A stretch of 5,457 nucleotides of DNA, from NCBI GenBank assembly GCA_045634445.1, contig JAZRAG010000082.1:1-5457 (forward strand), written 5' to 3'. Positions 1 to 5,456 of the stretch are shown piece after piece. The position numbers were made by a program, and so were the translations under genes. Source of the stretch: Spyradenecus sp045634445. GTDB taxonomy: Bacteria > Verrucomicrobiota > Kiritimatiellia > RFP12 > DVOR01. Each line of letters begins with the position of its first letter. The stretch's first letter is position 1. A model generated the notes under the pieces. The model was not told where the DNA came from and did not search any database. It was given only the letters and a program-made list of their open reading frames with translations.

Positions 1-1
1 A

Positions 2-88
2 CTAATAGCCAAAGACATCGCGATTCTCCAGTATAAACTTGCTCATTACCCACGTTCATCACAAATCAAACAAGAAGGAGCCGCATGA
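2..88 (+). CDS. C-terminal end of an unidentified plus-strand gene (5' truncated by window edge)
   Basis: An open frame enters from the left edge and gives 28 residues, beginning LIAKDIAILQYKLAHY and ending QEGAA, before a TGA at 86-88. Base use by codon position has a coding-like shape: G+C is clearly higher at first positions than at second or third. The stop overlaps a following ATG as ATGA, the usual geometry of translationally coupled genes, and an AAGAAGGAG ribosome-site-like run lies inside the last codons. Against it, only 28 codons are visible, several are uncommon (CTA, ATA), and a competing minus-strand gene start exists at position 18. I do not recognise the family from this fragment. 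If real, the gene converges on the large minus-strand gene, and the repeat and terminator lie between them. Confidence 0.35.
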   Translation, partial: LIAKDIAILQYKLAHYPRSSQIKQEGAA

Positions 89-210
89 AAATTTTCAATG
101 TTTTCCCCACCCGCCTGCGCAATTTGTCTTGCATTTCACCAGTTATTCTGCAAAAGAAGACCTTGTTTTTGAGGGTAATGCGTCTTCATTTTGAAAACAA
201 GCCTTTTTGA
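85..210 (+). CDS. Possible 41-residue small ORF coupled to the upstream gene
   Basis: The ORF starts at ATG 85-87, overlapping the upstream TGA by the ATGA arrangement, and ends at TGA 208-210. GGAG at 77-80 lies 4 nt before the ATG, closer than the usual 5-9 nt. The product begins MKIFNVFPTRLRN, is basic, and has no clear signal peptide or membrane helix. Its last residues (HFENKPF) are encoded by the first unit of the 22-bp tandem repeat, so the ORF may simply run into non-coding repeat DNA. I recognise no family. It is either a short coupled peptide or a chance ORF, and chance is somewhat more likely. Confidence 0.2.
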   Translation: MKIFNVFPTRLRNLSCISPVILQKKTLFLRVMRLHFENKPF

Positions 211-278
211 GGTTCAAAACAACCCTTTTTAAAGTTGAAAACAAGCCTTTTTGAAACGCAAAACAAGTCTTTTTCAAA
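191..278. repeat. Four-unit 22-bp tandem repeat with helically phased A/T tracts
   Basis: Units lie at 191-212, 213-234, 235-256 and 257-278 in exact 22-bp register. Consensus is TTGAAAACAAGCCTTTTTGA plus two variable bases; units 1 and 3 differ only at their last two bases. A diverged fifth copy, shifted out of register by about 6 bp, is visible at about 285-305, and a weaker resemblance at about 150-174. Each unit holds an A4 tract and a T5 tract whose centres are about 10.5-11.5 bp apart (195.5, 206, 217.5, 228, 239.5, 250, 261.5, 272). Such phasing is known to produce intrinsic DNA curvature. The block lies just outside the terminator of the large minus-strand gene. It has no CRISPR-like spacers. 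Confidence 0.88.
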
Positions 279-310
279 AAGCCTTTAAAATCAACCTTTT
301 GAAGGGGTGT

Positions 311-350
311 TATCAAAACAAATTAGGACGCTCGTGTGAGCGTCCTAATT
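311..350 (-). terminator. Rho-independent terminator of the large heme/FGE gene
   Basis: A perfect 13-bp stem pairs 321-333 with 338-350 around a 4-nt loop (334-337). On the minus strand it is followed by TGTTTTGATA (320-311), and the AATT base of the stem adds to the U-rich tail. It begins 52 bp past the stop codon at 403-405. On the plus strand the stem is followed by GTAATCG, without a good U tract, so minus-strand termination is favoured, although weak action on transcripts from the left is possible. Confidence 0.9.
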
Positions 351-402
351 GTAATCGTTAAATGCGATAATCGCGGATTAGTTGAAGGATGGTTTTCGGC
401 TT

Positions 403-3400
403 TTATTCTTCAACAACGAGGCGGATACCCACGTTGGCCACACGCTGCCACTGAGGATAGTGAACGCGGAGCGATACGCGGCTGAAGCGCGGGAGAAGGT
501 CCCAAGCACCACCGCGGGCAACCACTTCTGCACCTTCTGCAGGCGTATTACGAGCATCGTCTGCATAGGGGTAGGGTGCGTAAGCGGACTGCGTCCATTC
601 TGCTGCGTTACCAATCATATCCTTGAGGCCGAAGGCGTTTGCGCGGCTCTTGCCCGTGATGGAGAGCGCCATCTTACCATCATCATAACGCATGTCGCGG
701 AGATAGTAGTGAAGCGTCTGACGTTGATTGGGGAGCTTGTCGAGCGCCTTATCTGCGAGGTTGGCATAAGGAGCGAAGTTGTCATCCTCATTACCCCAGA
801 AGAAGGGCGTATCGGTACCGCCACGTGCGGCCCATTCCCATTCAGCTTCGGTAGGCAAGCGGAACTTACGACCCGTCTGTTCAGAGAGCCACTTGCAGTA
901 TTCCTGGGCTTCCTGCCAAGAAACGCGGACAGCAGGCCACCATTCGTTATCCATGATGTTAATACCAGGAGTGGTGTGGTCCTTGCCGAGTTCGTCGCAG
1001 TAGCCATTGTAATGGTCAGGCTTCCACTTCAAGAAGTTGCGCAACGGCACTTCAATGTCGGCCATCAAGAAGGGCTTCTTAATTTCAACCACATGCGGGG
1101 TTTCATCGCAGTAGCCCTTCGCATCACCCATCACGAATTTACCTGCTGGAATACGGAGGAAGGTGAGCGAGCCACCAGGCATATTGACCTGAACCGTTTC
1201 AGCCTTCACATTGGTGAGCGGCCAACCTTCTAAGGTCGGCGTTTCAGGCTTTTCACGGCGAGGACCCTGAGGCTTTTCAGGCGTGATTGCTGCGAGGTCC
1301 TTCTTCGCCATTGCGAAATCATAACGATCTGCTTCAAGCGTAGCATCCATATTGGAAACTTGATAAAGCGCATTCCACTTTTCGCGGCGTGCACGAGATT
1401 CGTTCATACGCTGAAGCTGCATTTCAGGACCACGAATACCAATCCAGTTACGATGGAATTCATTTGCCCAATTGAGCGCAAAGTCCGTCCACGTACCCCA
1501 GAAGGGAACATTGAGGTCAATCCAAGTATAAAGCTTCTTGTATTCTTCTTCGGTCAATTCCACACCGTGGTGACCGCGCTTGAGCATCTGGATGAGAACA
1601 GATGTGTTTGCAGAATATTCGCCAGGATTCATCAAGCGGTTGTCGCTTTCAGGACCAGGACGGCGAACGTACGGATTCAAATCGTGGTAAGAACGCGTGA
1701 AGGCGCCAGCGCCACCAGGGCGGAGACCATCGCGATAGGGAAGCACAACAGGATCGGTATTGGCGAGGTTGGGGCGACGGCCGATGAGCGACTGCTGACC
1801 ATAAGGGCCATCCATCTTCATGTCGGTATCAGTCGTTGCGTCATTGTGACAAGCAGCGCACTTACGGGTAAGGATGGGCTGAATGTCGCGCATAAAGCTC
1901 CAGGTGATGCCCTTACCACCCCATGCATTGAGCGGCTGAGGATTGGTGTTGAGCAACGGTGGCACATTGTAGATGGAGTTGGCGCTTTCGTGACAGCCGA
2001 TACAAGTCACCTTTTCGCCAGGCATACCCACAAACCAAGAACGCATCAATTGAATCGACTTGCCTTCAGCATCGAGCGGCTGGATTGCGATTGGCGTATG
2101 AGCAGGTGCCACAAAGTAGACTGAACCATCGGGATTGACAGGCGCAGTACCGAGGACGTACTTCATATCCCAAGAAGATTCAGTACCCACACCTTCGTGA
2201 GAGCCAGCCTTGAGGTAAGCGTAGTGATAAGCAAAGACACGCACATTCTTCACCGTGCCACGCGGAACGCCACGGAGACCAGGGCCTTTGTAGATGTCTG
2301 CGATATGCACAGTGCAAGTCTTTTCGCCCGGAATGTGGCTGTCGGGATACACCGGAGGCATCTTGCGGCTTGCGAAACGAATCGGTTCCGTGAGTGAAGA
2401 TCCTTCGATTTCGCAGAGAAGCGTCATGTTGTCAAAGACGTCAACGAGGTAAATACCCCAGAGATCTTCATTGCTTGCGCGCATAGCAGCGAGGAAGAAC
2501 TTGCCAGCACCATCCTGGCTCGGGCTTGTGCCGAGCGGATAGGGCGTGAGGAAGCGAGGCCAATCACCAGCGTAGAGATAGTCTTCAATACGAGCAGGGA
2601 TGGGCTTCTTCCAACCAGGGAGCAACTGTTCGCAAGCAGCTTCCTCAGCACGTGCCTTTGCAACATTGAAGAGGGCGAGGCGGCCAGACTTACTCGCGTG
2701 GTGACCAGTTGCCACGCAGATAAAGCGACCATTCGCACCAGGAATTGGCAAGGGATCGCCATAGTGGTTAGGCCAGAAACCGTTCGAGCCGAAATACGCG
2801 AGCTGACGGGTGCCATCAGGGCGCATCGTCATAACAATACGAGAGAAGAAGTGCGTCTGGTCGCAGTATTCCCAACGCACAAACATCACACGACCATCTT
2901 CAAGAACGCACGGAGACCAGTTAGAGTCTTGGTCAAAGGTGAGACGTTCCATCTTACCCGTGGCAGGATCGTAACGATAAGTGTTAGTCATTGCCATACG
3001 ACCAGATTCGCAGGGAAGACCCTGCTCAGCAGCAGTAGCCGTAACAATCACCTTGCCATCAGGCAAGAAGCAACCATCACCGATGTCGTAGTCAACGCCT
3101 GCAGGCGTGAGGGCCTTTGGAGCGCTGCCGTCAAGCTTGAGTTCCCAAAGCTTAAGACGGTTGCCGTCTGCAGGGTCCTTCTTCACGAAGCAGACCTTGT
3201 CTGCATCCCAGTGAAGATCTACGCAAGTAACCGTTGCACGAGGCGAATCGTAGAGCGTTTCAACCTTCGGCGTAGCTGCAGTAAGGTCGGTGATCTTAAC
3301 CAACTGCGAATTAAGACCTTGGTTTGCTTCAACGACATTGTAACACGCCATGCTCGGCTGGCCAGGAGCGCCTTGGCGACGAGCATTAACGCCAAAGTCA

Positions 3401-3741
3401 TACTTCATGGAGAGAATTTCCATGTCCTTGAAAAGCGGTTGCGCCAAAACTGCGCGCTTCACTTCAAGCGTGAGCGCCTTTGCCGCGGTATCATTGCCCT
3501 GATTGCGGAGTTCCGCGAGCGCTTGTTGCTTTTTTGAAGGAAGGCTCTTAATCAACGCACGAAGTGCTGCCACCTGCGCATCATCACCGTAAGTGGCTTC
3601 CCAATCGTCAGCAAAACGAGTAAGCGCTTCGGGATTAATGCGTTCAACTTCGCGCACTAAGCAACGCTGTTGCACAGAAAGATCTGCGGCAGAAAGAAAT
3701 GTTGCGCTCAAAAGAAGCGAAAGAAGTACTGGAAATCGCAT
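403..3741 (-). CDS. Exported HzsA-like diheme cytochrome fused to a C-terminal FGE/SUMF1-type domain
   Basis: The 1,112-residue protein opens with a signal peptide (MRFPVLLSLLLSATFLSA, cleavage near residue 18-19, no lipobox), so it should act in the periplasm or outside. Residues about 20-115 are charged and probably helical. About 115-470 resemble TolB/WD-like propeller blades (for example DGRVMFVRWEY near 282-292), and 475-760 resemble the heme region of hydrazine synthase alpha. Two c-type heme motifs are present: CIGCH (580-584) and CAACH (628-632), the second in a PILTRKCAACH context seen in planctomycete-type cytochrome domains. A linker (about 760-850) leads to an FGE-sulfatase/SUMF1 domain (about 855-1110) with RLPTEAEWEWAARGG (961-975), an N-A-F-G-L-x-D-M-I-G-N-A-A-E-W segment and RGGAW (1076-1080). 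The two cysteines of genuine FGE are replaced by Leu1082 and Ser1087, so formylglycine synthesis is unlikely. The gene has its own promoter, ribosome site and terminator. Function is unknown; hydrazine synthesis is not supported, since no beta or gamma partner genes are here. Family architecture is confident, activity is not. Confidence 0.93.
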   Translation of the reverse strand: MRFPVLLSLLLSATFLSAADLSVQQRCLVREVERINPEALTRFADDWEATYGDDAQVAALRALIKSLPSKKQQALAELRNQGNDTAAKALTLEVKRAVLAQPLFKDMEILSMKYDFGVNARRQGAPGQPSMACYNVVEANQGLNSQLVKITDLTAATPKVETLYDSPRATVTCVDLHWDADKVCFVKKDPADGNRLKLWELKLDGSAPKALTPAGVDYDIGDGCFLPDGKVIVTATAAEQGLPCESGRMAMTNTYRYDPATGKMERLTFDQDSNWSPCVLEDGRVMFVRWEYCDQTHFFSRIVMTMRPDGTRQLAYFGSNGFWPNHYGDPLPIPGANGRFICVATGHHASKSGRLALFNVAKARAEEAACEQLLPGWKKPIPARIEDYLYAGDWPRFLTPYPLGTSPSQDGAGKFFLAAMRASNEDLWGIYLVDVFDNMTLLCEIEGSSLTEPIRFASRKMPPVYPDSHIPGEKTCTVHIADIYKGPGLRGVPRGTVKNVRVFAYHYAYLKAGSHEGVGTESSWDMKYVLGTAPVNPDGSVYFVAPAHTPIAIQPLDAEGKSIQLMRSWFVGMPGEKVTCIGCHESANSIYNVPPLLNTNPQPLNAWGGKGITWSFMRDIQPILTRKCAACHNDATTDTDMKMDGPYGQQSLIGRRPNLANTDPVVLPYRDGLRPGGAGAFTRSYHDLNPYVRRPGPESDNRLMNPGEYSANTSVLIQMLKRGHHGVELTEEEYKKLYTWIDLNVPFWGTWTDFALNWANEFHRNWIGIRGPEMQLQRMNESRARREKWNALYQVSNMDATLEADRYDFAMAKKDLAAITPEKPQGPRREKPETPTLEGWPLTNVKAETVQVNMPGGSLTFLRIPAGKFVMGDAKGYCDETPHVVEIKKPFLMADIEVPLRNFLKWKPDHYNGYCDELGKDHTTPGINIMDNEWWPAVRVSWQEAQEYCKWLSEQTGRKFRLPTEAEWEWAARGGTDTPFFWGNEDDNFAPYANLADKALDKLPNQRQTLHYYLRDMRYDDGKMALSITGKSRANAFGLKDMIGNAAEWTQSAYAPYPYADDARNTPAEGAEVVARGGAWDLLPRFSRVSLRVHYPQWQRVANVGIRLVVEE

Positions 3742-3749
3742 AAAAGACT

Positions 3750-3753
3750 CTCC
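3750..3753 (-). promoter_or_regulatory. Ribosome binding site of the heme/FGE gene
   Basis: GGAG on the minus strand lies 8 nt before the ATG at 3741-3739. It supports this start, which is also directly followed by a well-formed signal peptide. Confidence 0.75.
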
Positions 3754-3780
3754 AATTGAGATAATAGTTCAACACTACAT

Positions 3781-3809
3781 AGTATACACTTTTTTGACGC
3801 CATTGTCAT
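3781..3809 (-). promoter_or_regulatory. Sigma70-type promoter of the heme/FGE gene
   Basis: On the minus strand, ATGACA (3809-3804, 5 of 6 to TTGACA) is separated by 17 nt from TATACT (3786-3781, 5 of 6 to TATAAT). The predicted transcript start near 3774 gives a leader of about 33 nt that includes the GGAG ribosome site. A perfect TATAAT also occurs at 3821-3816 but has no -35 partner at suitable spacing, so it is a weaker alternative. No operator-like dyad is evident beside the promoter. Confidence 0.65.
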
Positions 3810-3932
3810 CTGATTATTATAGAAGAAAAAGAAGCACCCACGGGTGGAAAGAAAGTGCGGATAATGTTGATACATCTGATAGTGAGTAAAGCGCGCATAT
3901 AAAAAGTGAAGAAGAGGCATGAAAGGAGGTTG

Positions 3933-3970
3933 AAGAAATTAAAAGGCGCTCGTAAAATCGAGCGCCTTTT
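3933..3970 (-). terminator. Intrinsic terminator of the ktrA-acetyltransferase operon (probably bidirectional)
   Basis: A perfect 12-bp stem pairs 3941-3952 with 3959-3970 around a 6-nt loop (3953-3958). It begins 37 bp past the TAA of the acetyltransferase gene. The minus-strand tail is TTTTAATTTC and the plus-strand tail TTTTTGT, so it could stop transcription both ways. The core (GGCGCTCG with its complement) resembles that of the other terminator in this window (GGACGCTC). Confidence 0.87.
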
Positions 3971-4007
3971 TGTAATAGCCAATGGCTTCACAGAACCCAA
4001 AACGCAC

Positions 4008-4505
4008 TTACGGCGTTGGACGCATTTGAAGCGCCATGGCAATTTCGGGACAAGTAAAGGGATTGGTGTGTTTCGTGCAGTAGATGCATCCACGGTAAAT
4101 CTTGTGGATGATTTGCGTTTTTTCAATCTTTTTAAAGCCGAGCTTCCCAAAGAATTCAGGTTCAAACGTGAGTACAATCGCCTGCGCAGGACGGAAGCCT
4201 TCAATACGTTGAAGCACAAAGCGAACGAGTTGCGAGCCAACGCCCTTACCACGATAAGCTTTGTTAACTGCCACAGATTGAAGTTCAACAGTGGCACCTT
4301 CAGGTGATCCGATTTCGGGAAGGATTTGCCAACAAGCACAAGCGATGATTTCTTCACCATCAACAGCCACAGTAAAGCGGTCAATATTCTCCACGATGTT
4401 GTTAAGCGCGCGAAGAATAAGTTCGTGGGGATAGGTTTGAATCAAGTTGTGAATGGGGAGTGCGTCGGCGAGCGTGGCGCGGCGAATGATGATACGAGAT
4501 TCCAT
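4008..4505 (-). CDS. GNAT-family N-acetyltransferase, stand-alone ArgA type
   Basis: The 165-residue protein is a single GNAT domain. It opens with IIIRRATLADALPIHNLI, typical of the family's first strand and helix. Motif A is VELQSVAVNKAYRGKGVG, with the acetyl-CoA pyrophosphate loop R85-G-K-G-V-G90. The segment LTFEPEFFGKLGF (112-124), then HKIYRGCIYC and CPEIAMAL, matches the C-terminal pattern I associate with short ArgA-like acetyltransferases (COG1246), which use acetyl-CoA to acetylate glutamate at the start of arginine synthesis. Cysteines 140, 143 and 152 form a C-x2-C-x8-C cluster that might bind metal. The start is supported by AGGAG 7 nt upstream. The gene follows ktrA by 33 bp on the same strand and ends at a terminator, so the two are probably co-transcribed. 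GNAT membership is firm; glutamate as substrate is an inference, since no other arginine gene is visible. Confidence 0.9.
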   Translation of the reverse strand: MESRIIIRRATLADALPIHNLIQTYPHELILRALNNIVENIDRFTVAVDGEEIIACACWQILPEIGSPEGATVELQSVAVNKAYRGKGVGSQLVRFVLQRIEGFRPAQAIVLTFEPEFFGKLGFKKIEKTQIIHKIYRGCIYCTKHTNPFTCPEIAMALQMRPTP

Positions 4506-4512
4506 TAGTGCG

Positions 4513-4517
4513 CTCCT
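4513..4517 (-). promoter_or_regulatory. Ribosome binding site of the acetyltransferase gene
   Basis: AGGAG on the minus strand lies 7 nt before the ATG at 4505-4503, within the 33-bp gap after ktrA. It shows that the downstream gene of the operon has its own translation start, unlike ktrA. Confidence 0.75.
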
Positions 4518-4538
4518 ATTCCAATGAAATGCGGGAGA

Positions 4539-5210
4539 TTAGGCCTGTGTGAAGTCGTCAATTTTTTCAGCAGTGCCAAAAACGAGCAGGCGGTCATCGC
4601 TTCGAATAATCGTATCTCCCTTAGGGATAACGAGCTGACGAGGTGCGGCAGGGTCGACATCGTCTAAGCGGCGAATGGCCAAAATAGTGATGTCGTATTC
4701 AGCGCGGACATTCGTTTCTGCAAGCGATTGGTCTACAAGGAATTCAGGAACAGTGACTTCTGCTGCGTAAAGGCCATCAGCGATTTCAAAGAGATCGGCT
4801 TGGCTTGCAGACATAAGCGAACGCGCCAAACGCACTGCGCGGTCACGATTCGGGAAGATTACTACATCTGCGCCCACGCGGCGAAGAACGCGTCCATGGA
4901 CATCGGTAGCGGCCTTTGCGACAACGGTGCGAACGCCGAGGTCTTTACAGTTGACGGTCGCCATAACGCTACCCTCAATGTTTTCGCCAATTGCTACAAC
5001 AACCGTATCGCAGAGACCAAAGCCAGCCTCTTCGAGTGTATGAATGTTCGTAGCGTCACCTTCAATGGCCTTTGTGACGTATTCGGAGAGGTCTTGGATT
5101 TTGCGTCGATCTGTGTCCATAAGCAGTACGTCTGCACCCTGTGCAGCAAATGCTTGAACCAACGCTTCACCGAAGCGCCCCGAACCGATAATGCCGATAC
5201 GTTTAGTCAT
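4539..5210 (-). CDS. ktrA: TrkA/KtrA-family potassium uptake regulatory subunit (single RCK)
   Basis: The 223-residue cytoplasmic protein has the length and layout of a one-RCK KtrA-type subunit, about half the size of the two-RCK E. coli TrkA. The N-terminal Rossmann fold (about 4-118) shows the nucleotide loop G6-I-I-G9-S-G11-R-F-G14, the acidic end of strand two (D32) and EGDATN (50-55). The C-terminal RCK_C domain spans about 140-222 and ends with a GDTIIRSDDRLLVFG segment. Family members form octameric rings that bind ATP/ADP or NAD(H) and gate a KtrB/TrkH membrane pore. The start is chosen because residue 2 leads straight into the first Rossmann strand and the next Met is residue 31. 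No pore gene is visible: downstream is the acetyltransferase and upstream is a divergent promoter, so the partner is encoded elsewhere. There is no Shine-Dalgarno before the ATG. Confidence 0.94.
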   Translation of the reverse strand: MTKRIGIIGSGRFGEALVQAFAAQGADVLLMDTDRRKIQDLSEYVTKAIEGDATNIHTLEEAGFGLCDTVVVAIGENIEGSVMATVNCKDLGVRTVVAKAATDVHGRVLRRVGADVVIFPNRDRAVRLARSLMSASQADLFEIADGLYAAEVTVPEFLVDQSLAETNVRAEYDITILAIRRLDDVDPAAPRQLVIPKGDTIIRSDDRLLVFGTAEKIDDFTQA

Positions 5211-5220
5211 AATGTCAAAT

Positions 5221-5229
5221 ATTATAGCA
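5221..5229 (-). promoter_or_regulatory. Extended -10 promoter of ktrA, implying a leaderless mRNA
   Basis: The minus strand reads TGCTATAAT (5229-5221): a perfect -10 hexamer with the TGn extension. No good -35 lies 16-18 nt upstream, as is common for extended -10 promoters. Only 10 nt separate the hexamer from the ATG at 5210, so transcription should begin about 3-5 nt before it, leaving no room for a ribosome site; none is seen. Confidence 0.6.
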
Positions 5230-5364
5230 AATTAAAAGGAGTGACTAATCAGATGGTGAACTGTTTTTGTAGCTTGAAAAGTGCACAATGTATTTGCGCA
5301 GGTAAAAAGGTGAAGACAAAGAAGATAGTTCAACAGTCAAGGAAAATGAAGGGAGACATCTCTA

Positions 5365-5380
5365 CGCCCCCCGGGGGGCG
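5365..5380. repeat. Perfect 16-bp G/C palindrome centred on C6/G6
   Basis: CGCCCCCCGGGGGGCG reads identically on both strands and is followed by a further G/C-only stretch to 5386. It sits in otherwise purine- and A-rich DNA. With no loop and no U tract on either side it is not a convincing terminator. It lies 11 bp left of the right-edge promoter candidate and could be a protein-binding site. Function is unknown. Confidence 0.8.
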
Positions 5381-5390
5381 GCGCGGAAAA

Positions 5391-5419
5391 ATGAAAAATG
5401 TCAGTATTCCTGCTATGAT
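5391..5419 (+). promoter_or_regulatory. Plus-strand promoter for a gene starting at or beyond the right edge
   Basis: ATGAAA (5391-5396, 4 of 6 to TTGACA) is followed after 17 nt by TATGAT (5414-5419) with an extended-10 TGC (5411-5413). Transcription would begin near 5426. A purine-rich AAAGGAAGG (5439-5447) then forms a good ribosome site whose start codon would fall at about 5455-5460, essentially at the window edge. It is divergent from ktrA. The -35 is weak and the target gene is not visible. Confidence 0.45.
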
Positions 5420-5456
5420 TTGTGTTGCGAAAAATAACAAAGGAAGGAATACTGAC
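5400..5456. repeat. 12-bp perfect inverted repeat around the right-edge promoter
   Basis: GTCAGTATTCCT (5400-5411) is repeated in reverse complement at 5445-5456, with 33 bp between. The left arm fills most of the spacer between the -35 and -10 candidates and includes the T of the TGC extension. The right arm overlaps the end of the ribosome-site run AAAGGAAGG. From the predicted start near 5426 only the right arm would be transcribed, which favours a DNA-binding role over an RNA hairpin. Longer transcripts from upstream could fold it and hide the ribosome site. Confidence 0.8.

Noticed and set aside
191..305. CRISPR array
   Set aside because: Units are only 22 bp, directly adjoining with no spacers, and no cas genes are present.
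382..1233. Long plus-strand ORF (283 codons) antisense to the heme/FGE gene, with others at 1360-2124 and 2698-3537
   Set aside because: They are the antisense of a gene with clear domain motifs. Products show no recognisable motifs, and no plus-strand ribosome sites or promoters were found; they reflect codon bias of the real gene.
403..3741. Hydrazine synthase alpha subunit / anammox locus
   Set aside because: Only fold-level resemblance; the C-terminal FGE fusion and the absence of beta and gamma subunits or other anammox genes argue against this function.
3708..3920. Minus-strand 70-codon ORF upstream of and overlapping the start of the heme/FGE gene
   Set aside because: It has no ribosome site (pyrimidine-rich DNA precedes the ATG), a low-complexity Phe/Tyr-rich product, and it covers the better-supported promoter and ribosome site of the large gene.
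3921..3930. Strong Shine-Dalgarno-like AAGGAGGT on the plus strand
   Set aside because: No ATG or plausible alternative start at proper spacing follows; the terminator stem begins 10 nt later.
3906..4307. Plus-strand ORF (133 codons) spanning the terminator and opposing the acetyltransferase
   Set aside because: It is translated through a perfect terminator hairpin and is antisense to a clear GNAT gene.
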